In this document: positions 20,455-29,513 of the stretch, in pieces | How positions within the stretch are numbered: the stretch's first letter is position 1 | Layout: each line of letters opens with the position of its first letter | Source of the DNA: Chloracidobacterium sp. | Lineage (GTDB): Bacteria; Acidobacteriota; Blastocatellia; Pyrinomonadales; Pyrinomonadaceae | Reading direction: 5' to 3' | Assembly: GCA_016712045.1 (NCBI GenBank) | Contig: JADJRV010000018.1 | Coordinates: forward strand, 86,032 to 150,031 | Length of the DNA stretch: 64,000 nucleotides | The notes under the pieces: generated by a model | Databases searched by the model: none | The model's input: only the letters and a program-made list of their open reading frames with translations | What the model was told of the DNA's origin: nothing | Program-made: the position numbers and the translations under genes

Positions 20455-20931
20455 CTACTGGCAAACGCCAGCAGTACAAACAGTTGTCGGGCAACCCGAA
20501 CCTGGGCACGGAGCCGCACTACATGTGCACGATACGCTACCAAGTGCTTTCTGAGGAGCGACAAGCGAAGCGATCACTGGAAGAGCGACCATCGAAGCCA
20601 AGCCAATGGTCTTTAAGACCTGTCGGCGTGACTGACCCTCAAAACGAGGGGCGATCTTGCTGTCCATAAGGCCGTTCTCATTTAGCTGGTCAATAGCGAG
20701 CCACACGAAATCTTCGGTGACCTTGCCATTTCCGTTTGCTTCAAACTGCCGCACTATGTCTCCCACCGTGTTGTTACCGTCACACGATTTCCAAACAAAA
20801 GCAGCCGACTGATTCAAACAATGAGCTTTATTGGTGTCCATGTCATAGACGAGCACCTCGTCGGGCATTTCTTGAACCACTAGACCATTATGTCGGGCCA
20901 TCGGATTCTGCGTATTATTCGGATTATTCAT
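20455..20931 (-). CDS. PqqD-domain protein with twin-arginine-like segment and Cys-rich tail
   Basis: 158 residues in three parts. Residues ~8-90 are a PqqD-like domain (LVVQEMPDEVLVYDMDT, CLNQSAAFVWKSCDG, NTVGDIVRQFEANG), the fold used as RiPP recognition element. Residues ~98-128 have SRRQVLKTIGLASMVALPV, which looks like a twin-arginine signal placed internally. The last 25 residues (CTCSAAPCPGSGCP and TTVCTAGVCQ) contain six cysteines. The start is ATG 20931, directly behind GGAGGAG; an in-frame TTG lies inside that site. Domain fusions of this kind could be peptide precursors or exported small proteins; which one is not clear. Own tandem promoters upstream, terminator downstream. Confidence 0.8.
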   Translation of the reverse strand: MNNPNNTQNPMARHNGLVVQEMPDEVLVYDMDTNKAHCLNQSAAFVWKSCDGNNTVGDIVRQFEANGNGKVTEDFVWLAIDQLNENGLMDSKIAPRFEGQSRRQVLKTIGLASMVALPVIASLVAPQKALGSVSCTCSAAPCPGSGCPTTVCTAGVCQ

Positions 20932-20976
20932 CTTCTCCTCCAAGCGTTAGATATTAAGCACAATTAAGGTAAGGCC

Positions 20977-21004
20977 ATTGTACCTCAGTTTTCGTTTTTG
21001 TCAA
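20977..21004 (-). promoter_or_regulatory. Sigma-70-type promoter, proximal (P2) of PqqD-like gene
   Basis: Minus strand TTGACA (20999-21004), 16-nt spacer, TACAAT (20977-20982). The start codon is 46 nt downstream. It is a near copy of P1 at 21040-21067. Confidence 0.75.
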
Positions 21005-21039
21005 CGATAATGAGATAACACAAAAAACTGTTCAACGTC

Positions 21040-21067
21040 ATTCTAACTCAATTTACGTGTTTGTCAA
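21040..21067 (-). promoter_or_regulatory. Sigma-70-type promoter, distal (P1) of PqqD-like gene
   Basis: Minus strand TTGACA (21062-21067), 16-nt spacer, TAGAAT (21040-21045). Its -35 box lies inside the last codons of the HprK-like gene. Copy of P2, 63 nt upstream. Confidence 0.7.
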
Positions 21068-21883
21068 CGAAATCAAGCAAAGTTTCAGCAAAATTATCAG
21101 CGGAACCTCTTTGACTGGAAATAATTATGGCACGGCTCGAAATATTATTCAAGACGCCAAGCGAAAAATCAGGCCTGTTTACAAACGAAAATGTAAAGGG
21201 CACCATTTCGAGTGCTGCGCTCCCTGCAGTCAATATCTTAGGATCCCATTTTGCATCCGGTTTGTATTCCGTCAAAAGAACCGTGCCGACAGCAATTGGC
21301 TCTGTTCCAACCACGCCGCCAAGGCCGGATGGCGTTAGTTCAAATCGGGTAAAGTTTTCGTCATCCGCACGCATCGACAGGGTTCGTGGGAAGGGATACA
21401 AAAGTCCATCGCGGTCAAATATCGCGTAATCATCTGAGTAATAGACGGCCCCATTACGAACCAACTCGGCAACCAGTGTGGATTTCCCAACAAAACTTGT
21501 ACCCGGCAGGATGATCGCCTTTCCCTTCCATCCAACAGCTCCCGCGTGAATAAATAGACGATCTACTGCCCTTTCCGCAACAGCCACCCGGATAAGACTG
21601 TTGAAATGATTGAAGAAATATTCGGGGACATCGCCATATTCGATCAATTCACCATCGTGGGAAAGAAGATGAAGCCCGTCGCATCACGGGTGAAAGTAAA
21701 GGTCGTATCAAAATTTTCTGTCGTCAGGGGGCGAATATCGTTGAGTAAAGCCTTGCGTGTAACGAGCTCCGCCTCATCAATAACCCCCTGATCGTTCCCA
21801 TCCAGACGGATCTTGACCCCATAACATTCGAAATCGAATGATCGGACATCGATGTGAGAATTTTGGTTCGTCGCAACGTTCAT
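21048..21883 (-). CDS. HPr-kinase-like P-loop protein (frameshifted)
   Basis: About 278 residues. The C-terminal half is an HprK-type kinase fold: HAGAVGWKGKAIILPG, the Walker A GTSFVGKST near residue 127, then NGAVYYSDDYAIFDRDG, with the aspartate pair expected after the P-loop. The N-terminal ~70 residues have no clear match. HPr kinase itself phosphorylates serine-46 of HPr; homologues next to PqqD-like and nucleotidyltransferase genes are instead seen in lasso-peptide and polysaccharide clusters, where one phosphorylates the peptide. One T seems missing near 21664-21668 (GFIFFS/HDGELIEYGD). It begins 4 nt after wecB, suggesting shared transcription. Confidence 0.8.
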
Positions 21884-21887
21884 AGCG

Positions 21888-22967
21888 TTAGCAGTTGATC
21901 TGTCCTAATACGATCTTTGTCACTATCTGTGAAACATTAGACGTTAGGTATTCTGCGGGTGCTGTCCAGGCCGCAGGCTGCGATATGGCGAGTTCTACCG
22001 CCCGCACGATAGCGTCGGATTCTGTGCCGCTGAGGATATTGCTGCCGCAATCGATCGTCTCCGGTCGGTCTGTCACCCTACTAAGCGTCACATTAGGGAT
22101 GCGAAAGATCGCGCATTCGTCTTGAACGGTGCTACTGTCCGTCAGCACCGCAAGTGAATTTTTTGCAAGTTTGGCGAAATCAAAAAAAATTAAGGATTTG
22201 AGCAATCGGATGCTTGGCGTGGTCGGCCGCACGCCAAGTAGCTGTAGCTTTTCCGCCGTTCTGGGGTGGGCGGAGACTAAGACAGTTTTGTCGAATTTCG
22301 TGGCGACGGCCGCAAATCCGTCAAAGATCTTTTGAATTCCCCCTTTTGTATCTATATTGACCGCACTGTGTATTGTCGCTAAAAAATAATCAAACGGTTT
22401 AACACCCAAACCTTTCATTACACTGCTCGATTCGATCTGGTCGGCAAAGCTGTCATGCACCTCTTTTATAGGGTTGCCGGTAACAAAGATCTTTTTCGTC
22501 TCGATGCCTTCTCTAATTAGATTGCTCATTGATCGAGATGTATAAGGTAGTAGGACTGAGCTCGTATGGTCGACCGCGATACGGTTGTCCTCTTCGACGT
22601 TTTCGTTGTCGAAACATCGGATGCCGGCTTCCAAATGAAATACAGGTATCTCTTTTCCCGAGACGGAAGTTGCGGCTAGTGCGGCTGTTGATCCTCCAAG
22701 TGCAAGGATGCGGTCAGGTTTATGTTCGGCAACAATAGCTTTAAGTTCTGACGAAATTTGCTCGGGTCCATTCAAATGCGAATCTACGACCAACTGATAG
22801 TTGGGTGAGCGTATCTCAAGATCGCGGACCAGATCGTCGCACATTTCCCTTTCCGAATTCGTGACTATTTGGACAACGATGTGCTCTGAGTGCTGGTCTA
22901 GCACTTTTAACATAAGGCTAAGTTTGATTATCTCCGGCCTTGAACCAAAGACGGTCATTACTTTCAT
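21888..22967 (-). CDS. UDP-N-acetylglucosamine 2-epimerase-like protein, altered active site
   Basis: 359-residue GT-B-fold protein of the WecB family (VMTVFGSRPEIIKLSLMLKV, IPVFHLEAGIRCFDNENVEE, TGNPIKEVHDSF, ETIDCGSNIL). The classic enzyme turns UDP-GlcNAc into UDP-ManNAc. Several positions known to matter differ: the HGDT motif with catalytic-site aspartate reads LGGST here, and HRREN reads HSAVN, keeping only the histidine. EAG and the second glutamate (VEEDNR) remain. It may therefore act on another sugar nucleotide or use another mechanism. The frame is intact. It sits between hldE1 (3 nt gap) and the HprK-like gene. Confidence 0.82.
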   Translation of the reverse strand: MKVMTVFGSRPEIIKLSLMLKVLDQHSEHIVVQIVTNSEREMCDDLVRDLEIRSPNYQLVVDSHLNGPEQISSELKAIVAEHKPDRILALGGSTAALAATSVSGKEIPVFHLEAGIRCFDNENVEEDNRIAVDHTSSVLLPYTSRSMSNLIREGIETKKIFVTGNPIKEVHDSFADQIESSSVMKGLGVKPFDYFLATIHSAVNIDTKGGIQKIFDGFAAVATKFDKTVLVSAHPRTAEKLQLLGVRPTTPSIRLLKSLIFFDFAKLAKNSLAVLTDSSTVQDECAIFRIPNVTLSRVTDRPETIDCGSNILSGTESDAIVRAVELAISQPAAWTAPAEYLTSNVSQIVTKIVLGQINC

Positions 22968-22970
22968 AAC

Positions 22971-23939
22971 TTAGATATTGTCAGATAACGCCTTCCGTAA
23001 TTCCGTGAGCGATATGGCAGTTGTGCCGACCTGTTCGACAACGAGCCCGGCTGCTGTATTCGCAATTTTGGCCGCTGTCTCAAGATCTGCCCCGGAACCT
23101 ATCGCAACAGCAAGCGAAGCGATGACCGTATCGCCAGCACCTGTTACATCATAGACTTCGCGTGCGAGGGTATTTAGGTGGAATGGTTCACCGTTTTTCC
23201 GAAACAGGGTCATTCCATCTTCTCCTTGAGTGATCAAAACGCTATTTAAATTGAGGTCGGTAAGCAGTTTATTCCCCGCGATGTCGACCATTTGCTGTGT
23301 GTTTTCTTCGAGTCCGCATGCGTCTGCCGCTTCGCGGCGGTTTGGTGTCAATAACGAAGCAGCGCAATATTTTGTGTAATCCTTGCCTTTTGGATCGACT
23401 AGAACAGGAACATTGACGCTAGTTGCAAGATCGATCACACGACGCAATAACGGATCACTCAAAAAGCCTTTTGCGTAATCTGAGATGACAACGGCCTGCG
23501 AGTCCGTTATTAGCGGCTCTATCTTTGCCCAAACCCATTCCTCGTCTTTCGTTGAGAGATTAGTATCAGTCTCTTGATCGATGCGGGCCATTTGTTGGCT
23601 GTGGGCGATGATACGGGTTTTTACGGTGGTTGGCCTTCCGGCAATTGTTATCAAATGCTCGTGTGAAACACCGACCTTGGAAAGTACATCGGGAATCAAT
23701 TCCCCCTCGGCGTCGTCACCGATGATCCCAACTAACATCGGCGTTGCTCCCAGACCGCAGACATTAGCGGCAACATTTGCCGCTCCCCCAGCCGCTAGCG
23801 TCATATTGTCTAGTTTGACGACTGGCACCGGAGCCTCGGGCGAAATACGGCTGACACTTCCCCACCAATAGCGGTCGAGCATCACATCACCGATCACGAG
23901 GACCTTTGTATTGGCAAAGCTATCTAGGATATTCATCAA
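22971..23939 (-). CDS. D-glycero-beta-D-manno-heptose-7-phosphate kinase (HldE domain 1, separate)
   Basis: 322-residue PfkB-family kinase equal to the first half of E. coli HldE. Marks: VLVIGDVMLDRYWWGSVSRI, SPEAPVPVVKLDN, LAAGGAANVAANVCGLGA, VDPKGKDYTKY and the catalytic segment REVYDVTGAGDTVIASLAVA near residue 255-275, with the GAGD anion hole and catalytic aspartate. It phosphorylates heptose-7-phosphate at C1 in the route to nucleotide-activated heptose for LPS core or surface glycans. It is 2 nt downstream of the HldE2-GmhA fusion. The frame is intact. Confidence 0.93.
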   Translation of the reverse strand: MMNILDSFANTKVLVIGDVMLDRYWWGSVSRISPEAPVPVVKLDNMTLAAGGAANVAANVCGLGATPMLVGIIGDDAEGELIPDVLSKVGVSHEHLITIAGRPTTVKTRIIAHSQQMARIDQETDTNLSTKDEEWVWAKIEPLITDSQAVVISDYAKGFLSDPLLRRVIDLATSVNVPVLVDPKGKDYTKYCAASLLTPNRREAADACGLEENTQQMVDIAGNKLLTDLNLNSVLITQGEDGMTLFRKNGEPFHLNTLAREVYDVTGAGDTVIASLAVAIGSGADLETAAKIANTAAGLVVEQVGTTAISLTELRKALSDNI

Positions 23940-23941
23940 GG

Positions 23942-24937
23942 TTATTTTGAGGGAAACGCGGCGTCGACCGTCTCACACCATATATGTGCAATAGTTATGT
24001 GAGCCTCTTGAATACGAGCGGTGCGTTCCGACGGGACCATGATACACGCATCGCAAAGCGACGCTAATTTTTTGCCCGCTGCTCCTGTCATGCCTATGAT
24101 CTTGCAATTCTTTCGTCTGGCTTCCATAACTGCCGCAATGACGTTTCGCGAATTACCGCTGGTACTTATCGCTATCAGGCAATCGCCCTCGACGGCGAGA
24201 GCCTCGACCTGGCGGGCGAATATTCGTTCGAAATCATAATCATTGGCAAGAGCGGTCAATGCCGACGTATCAGTGGTCAAAGCGATTGCCGGCAACGCAC
24301 GCCTTTCGGTCTCGTAACGCCCGACAAACTCGGCCGCGATGTGCTGAGCATCCGCCGCACTGCCGCCGTTGCCGCAGATGAGGACTTTATTTCCATTATT
24401 AAAGGTATCAAGCAGCAGTTTGGCACAAGCATTGATGGTTTCTTCGCCAGAATCTAGAACCGCTTGAAACACACGGAGGTGTTCATTTAATGATGTTGCG
24501 GTGATCGAACCACCGGTATCCTGCGAATTATTTTCACTTTGACCCATCTTTTCAGCGATCGAGCTGGTTGAGAACCCCGGCACGAACGGAAGCGACACGA
24601 CCTTACCGCCATTTGCTTTTACAAAATCCGCACCGATTATCTCGTCCTCTTTCCAGTCGTTGCCTTTAACAAGGACATCGGGTTTTAATCGTTTGATCGT
24701 TTCCTCCGGCGTCAATTCATCATAAATTACCACCTCATCGACTGACGACAGTCCTAAAAGAACAGCTTTGCGGGCTTCTTGATCCTGCAGAGGGCGTCCA
24801 GGCCCCTTGATCGAACTCACGGATCTATCGCTGTTAATGCCGACGATAAGTTTGTCACCAAGAGCTTTCGCCCGGGCAAGCAGATCTACGTGGCCCGGAT
24901 GTATGATGTCAAAACAGCCGTTTGTAAATACGATCAT
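23942..24937 (-). CDS. Fusion: heptose-1-phosphate nucleotidyltransferase (HldE domain 2) + sedoheptulose-7-phosphate isomerase (GmhA)
   Basis: 331 residues with two enzymes in one chain. Residues 1-~130 are the cytidylyltransferase-like HldE second domain: TNGCFDIIHPGHVDLL with the HxGH motif, GINSDRSVSSIKGPGRP, VLVKGNDWKEDEIIGA. Residues ~145-330 are a SIS-domain GmhA: NKVLICGNGGSAADAQHIAA, FVGRYETERRALPAIALTTD, LIAISTSGNSRNVIAAV, and RIQEAHITIAHIWCETVD. So the first and the last steps that touch heptose phosphates are joined, while the kinase domain that HldE normally carries is a separate gene next door. GmhB (the phosphatase) is not in the window. The frame is intact. Confidence 0.93.
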   Translation of the reverse strand: MIVFTNGCFDIIHPGHVDLLARAKALGDKLIVGINSDRSVSSIKGPGRPLQDQEARKAVLLGLSSVDEVVIYDELTPEETIKRLKPDVLVKGNDWKEDEIIGADFVKANGGKVVSLPFVPGFSTSSIAEKMGQSENNSQDTGGSITATSLNEHLRVFQAVLDSGEETINACAKLLLDTFNNGNKVLICGNGGSAADAQHIAAEFVGRYETERRALPAIALTTDTSALTALANDYDFERIFARQVEALAVEGDCLIAISTSGNSRNVIAAVMEARRKNCKIIGMTGAAGKKLASLCDACIMVPSERTARIQEAHITIAHIWCETVDAAFPSK

Positions 24938-24940
24938 ATT

Positions 24941-25933
24941 TTATCGACCAGCCGCCACATTTAGCCCGCTGCCTTTTACCTGTTCTTCGATCCAGGCGTA
25001 CGTTTTTCCAAGTCCATCTTCTAGCGACACAGACGGTTCCCAGCCAAGCACTTCGCGAAGCTTAGAATTATCCGAATTGCGTCCGCGAACGCCTTGCGGC
25101 CCGTCGATGTGTTTCTTTGTGATCTCGACACCGGCTACATTTGCGATCATATCGGCAAGCTCATTGATCGAGATCATTCGGTCCTGGCCAAGATTTATCG
25201 GTTCGGCAAAATCTGATTGCATCAGTCTATAAATGCCCTCAACGCAATCGTCGATGTAGCAAAAAGATCGCGTCTGTTCGCCGTCGCCCCAGATCTCGAT
25301 CTCGTGGTTGCCGGTAAGCTTTGCGATGGCAATTTTTCGGCTTAACGCAGCGGGAGCTTTTTCGCGCCCGCCATCCCAAGTGCCGTTTTCGCCAAATATA
25401 TTATGAAAGCGGACCGTACGGGTTTCGATGCCGTAATCCTGCATATAATGCATGCAAAGCCGCTCGGATATCAGCTTTTCCCAGCCGTAAGCATCCTGCG
25501 GGTATGCAGGATATGCATCAGCCTCTTTTAGCGGAGCGACATCTGTCTCCTCTTGCAAATGTTCAGGATAGATACAGGCTGAGCTTGTATAAAGATAACG
25601 TTTGACGCCATTTTCGCGAGCGGCTTCGAGCGAATGCAGATTTATCAGCGAATTGTTGTAAAGGATCTGAGCGTGATGATTTGAGATAAATCCCATTCCG
25701 CCCATGTCGGCGGCGAGGGCATAGACTTGATCGACGCCTTTTGTCGCTTGCTGGCAGTTTTCCCATCGGCGAAGGTCGAGCAATTCAAATTCATCGGCAT
25801 CAGTCGGGCCAAACTCAGGCAATTTGATATCCACGCCACGCACCCAATACCCGCGAGCCCGCAGATACGTCACGAGATGGCTGCCGATAAAGCCGCCCGC
25901 ACCAGTCACCAAAACCCTCGGTTGTTCGCTCAT
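24941..25933 (-). CDS. GDP-mannose 3,5-epimerase-like NAD-dependent epimerase
   Basis: 330-residue extended SDR. Rossmann glycine motif VTGAGGFIGSHLVTYL at the N-terminus; catalytic YxxxK as DAYGWEKLISE, plus the serine segment TSSACIYPE. Several stretches are those of plant-type GDP-mannose 3,5-epimerase: LAADMGGMGFI, NGTWDGGREKAPAA, DGEQTRSFCYIDDCVEG and GPQGVRGRNSDN. That enzyme makes GDP-L-galactose/gulose from GDP-mannose. Sitting at the head of a heptose operon, it could instead epimerise a nucleotide-heptose, in the place HldD would fill. The frame is intact. Confidence 0.87.
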   Translation of the reverse strand: MSEQPRVLVTGAGGFIGSHLVTYLRARGYWVRGVDIKLPEFGPTDADEFELLDLRRWENCQQATKGVDQVYALAADMGGMGFISNHHAQILYNNSLINLHSLEAARENGVKRYLYTSSACIYPEHLQEETDVAPLKEADAYPAYPQDAYGWEKLISERLCMHYMQDYGIETRTVRFHNIFGENGTWDGGREKAPAALSRKIAIAKLTGNHEIEIWGDGEQTRSFCYIDDCVEGIYRLMQSDFAEPINLGQDRMISINELADMIANVAGVEITKKHIDGPQGVRGRNSDNSKLREVLGWEPSVSLEDGLGKTYAWIEEQVKGSGLNVAAGR

Positions 25934-26061
25934 ATCTTAATGGTAACGTTGACAATGTTGCCGCTGGCAAAGGTTAATACTAGCAAATGCCGAAATGTTT
26001 GAAAACAGATGCTTTGAACGATTCGAACAAATTGGCTAAACTTTGAAACACATTACTTCAC

Positions 26062-28718
26062 ATGGAAACCGCGACGCCGATGCTTCGGCAATATCTTGAG
26101 ATCAAAAAGCTCTATCCGGGAACGATACTGTTTTTCCGGCTAGGAGATTTTTACGAGATGTTCAACGAAGACGCGGTCACCGGTTCGCGTGAGCTCGATA
26201 TTACGTTAACGGCACGTCACAAAGACTCGCCAAATCCGGTGCCGATGTGCGGTGTTCCCTACCACGCCGCTCCAAACTACATTGCCCGATTGGTGCGTAA
26301 AGGCTATCGTGTTGCGATTTGCGAGCAAACTGAAACGCCGACCAAGGGCACAAAGCTCGTCAAACGTGAGGTCGTCCGCGTCATTACGCCCGGAACGGCG
26401 ATCGATCCGCAGCTTGTCGAAGCAAAAGATACGGTTTACCTCGCATCTATTTGTGGCAGCGGCGACACATATGGAGCGGCGTTTCTCGAAACCTCATCGG
26501 GCAGTTTTGCGACAACTGAGATAACCGGCTCAGATTCGTGGTCAAAGATTCGCGACGAGATCGAATCGCGTTCCCCGCGAGAATTGTTGTATCCACGCAA
26601 CTTGGAAAAGCTGATCGAAAGTTCGTTTGGCGGCGGAAATGTTTCGGCGGGGCTGTTTACCGAGCGTGAGCAATCACCACAAACGAACGCGATCACATTG
26701 ACGCCGCTGGATGATTCGTCATTTGACGAACGAGCCAGCACTTCCCTGTTAAAAAAACACATGGAGGTCGCAAACCTCGCCGGATTTGGCCTCGATGGCC
26801 ACGCGGCGGCAATCGGTGCGGCGGGTGCGTGTCTCAAATACGCCCAAGACACACAGCGGGCGACCGCGGGACATATCACGGAGATAAGCTATTTTGAGCC
26901 GTCAGACGCGATGATTCTCGATGCGGTGACGCTCAGAAATCTTGAAATATTTGATTCGCGCGGCGATAAAAATAAAAACACGCTTTTCGGAGTGATCGAT
27001 GAGACCGCGACCGGAATGGGTTCGCGGCTGCTGAAACAATGGGTCCAGCGTCCATCCTTAAAACGCACTGAGATTCAGACTCGGCTTGCGGCTGTCACCG
27101 AGCTTTCTGATCTGATACTCCGCGACAAGTTGCGATTCCTAATGAAAGAGGTCAGCGATCTCGAACGCCTCGTCGGCCGCCTCAATCTTGGCACGGCAAC
27201 GCCCCGCGATCTGATCGCTCTAAAGCGTTCGATGGATCAGACTCCGTTGTTAAATCAAACACTGGCTGACTCAAGTTCTTTGCTGCTGCAAGTTTTATCC
27301 GAGAACATATTTGAATTGCCTGAGACCCGCGATCTGATCGACCGAGCCATCGGCGACGAGCCGCCGGTAAATGTCAGCGACGGCGGTGTGATACGAGCGG
27401 GCTTTGACGCCGAGCTTGATGAAATTCGAGGCATTTCGACCTCGGCAAAACAGATCATCGCGGCGTTTGAGGAGCAGGAAAAGACACGCACCGGCATCGC
27501 CAATCTAAAGATCCGGTTCAATAACGTCTTTGGCTATTACATCGAGATATCAAAGGGGCAGGTTTCCCGTGTTCCCGACGATTACGAACGCCGACAGACG
27601 CTTGCCAATGCCGAGCGATTTACCACGCCGCAGCTAAAAGAGTGGGAGCAAAACGTGCTCGGTGCCGAGGAACGCATCGCCCAGATCGAGGCGGCTTTGT
27701 TCACGCAGGTCAAAGCCAAAGTTTGCGAAGAGACTCGCAAACTGCAATCGACCGCACGAGCTATCGCGACCCTAGACGCGCTTTGTGCGTTAGCTGAGAC
27801 GGCATCGCGGCGAAACTATGTTTGCCCTATCCTGCACGACGGCGATGAGATCGAGATAAAAAATGGCCGTCATCCGGTCGTTGAGGCTGCTCTCGGGAAT
27901 GCGTTCATCCCGAACGATACGTTGATGAACAACTCGACCGACCGTCTACTAATACTCACCGGAGCGAACATGGGCGGTAAATCGACCATTTTGAGGCAGG
28001 TTGCGTTAATACAAATACTTGCCCAAATCGGGTCGTTCGTTCCCGCGACATCGGCAAGATTGCCGATACTTGATCGGATCTGGACGCGTGTCGGGGCGTC
28101 GGATGATCTCGCCTCGGGCCGCTCGACATTTATGGTCGAGATGACCGAAACCGCGTCGATCCTGCACAACGCCAGCCCGCGGAGCCTGATCTTGCTTGAT
28201 GAGATCGGACGGGGGACATCGACGTTTGACGGGCTTTCGATCGCTTGGGCTGTCGCCGAGTTTTTGCATAACTCGCCGGAACACTCGGCGAAGACCTTAT
28301 TTGCGACGCATTATCACGAATTGACCGAACTTGCGGAAAATCTACCGGGAGCTAAAAATTATCAGCTTACGGCAACCGAACGCGACGGTGACGTTGTGTT
28401 CCTGCACAAAATGCAGCCTGGCAAGGCGTCAAAATCTTACGGTATTGCGGTCGCAAAACTCGCGGGGCTTCCCGTTTCGGTCATCGAACGGGCAAAAAGC
28501 GTGCTTGAAAAGCTCGAAAAATATGAGCTTGCCGTTTTTGCGGATGAGAAAAAAGACGGCCTGGCAAAAGCCGCCGCTGGACGGCTTGCCTCGCAAGTCT
28601 CGCTTTTGCCGTTACGAATGAAACTGCTATCGACGAACTTCGTGGTGTAAATGTCGAAGATCTAACGGCAGACGAATCTAAAGAGTTACTGACCAAAATC
28701 AAAGGAAAGATCATATGA
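26062..28718 (+). CDS. mutS: DNA mismatch repair protein MutS (frameshifted near the end)
   Basis: About 885 residues, full-length MutS1. The mismatch-binding domain has the F-x-E type motif FFRLGDFYEMF; the clamp and core follow (FNNVFGYYIEISKGQ), then the ABC ATPase with Walker A GANMGGKSTILRQ, Walker B SLILLDEIGRGTSTFDG and the ATHYHEL histidine loop. One T is missing in the T run near 28601-28604, so the last ~38 residues (FAVTNETAIDELRGVNVEDL and on to GKII) are in another frame. Its TGA overlaps the ATG of the next gene (ATGA). It recognises mispairs with MutL, which is not in the window. Confidence 0.96.
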
Positions 28719-29513
28719 CAAACCGCAGATCGTTCTTAAAAGCATCACTTGCCGGATTGCCATTATTGGCCGCGACCGAGGCCGTCGGCCAAAAATCGGC
28801 GGTTCAGGTCTATAAGAAACCGCTTGTCGTCTCGACTTGGGACAGTGGTCTGCGGGCGAATGCGGCGGCGTGGAAAGTCTTGGAAAAGGCGGCAAGGCGA
28901 TCGACGGAGTCGAACAGGCTGCACGTTCGGCCGAAGACGGTCAGCGGATGCTGAAAAGGCGTGGAAAGAATGGCTGAAAAAATCTGAATACAAGCCTGTG
29001 ATAAATATCGAGAACCGTAAGCCAATGAGTCTCAATTCCCCGTCGGCTCCACCTTTCTTTGACGACGGCTCGGCGAATCACGACACAATGGGGACGATCG
29101 CTTTGGACGCGAATGGCGACCTTTCGGGAGCATGTACGACGAGCGGGATGGCATTTAAGATGCATGGCCGCGTTGGCGATTCACCGGTGATCGGAGCGGG
29201 GCTTTTTGTCGATAATGAGGTCGGTGCCGCGACAAGCTCGGGCGTGGGCGAAGAGGTTGTCCGCATCTGCGGCACGCATACCGTCATCGAACAGATGCGG
29301 ATGGGACGTTCGCCGGAAGCGGCTTGCCGTGAGGCAGTTATGCGTGTCGTAAAACGCGATCCGGCAAAGGCAAAGGAGCTACAGGTAGGGTTTGTCGCTA
29401 TCTCAAAAAAAGGCGAGGTCGGGGCTTTTTCTGTGGTGAAAGGGTTTACTTACTCGGTAACAAATTCACTGTATCCTATCGGCACGGTCATCAAATCCAA
29501 AAGTCATTTTTGA
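28715..29513 (+). pseudogene. Glycosylasparaginase/isoaspartyl peptidase family protein with large internal gap
   Basis: N-terminal nucleophile hydrolase related to N4-(beta-N-acetylglucosaminyl)-L-asparaginase. It starts with a twin-arginine-like signal (TNRRSFLKASLAGLPLLAAT), then VVSTWDSGLRANAAAW and, in a shifted frame, EKGGKAIDGVEQAARSAEDG. The C-terminal half is intact, with the autocleavage/nucleophile threonine in NHDTMGTIALD, then KMHGRVGDSPVIGAG. Between SAEDGQ and ADAEKAWKEWLK about 70-80 residues that the family always has (the GYGGxPN...LDAxIMDG region) are missing and the frame changes, besides a frameshift near 28880. Total ~265 instead of ~330-340 residues. Either a broken gene or an assembly collapse; as given it cannot encode an active enzyme. 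Confidence 0.8.
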
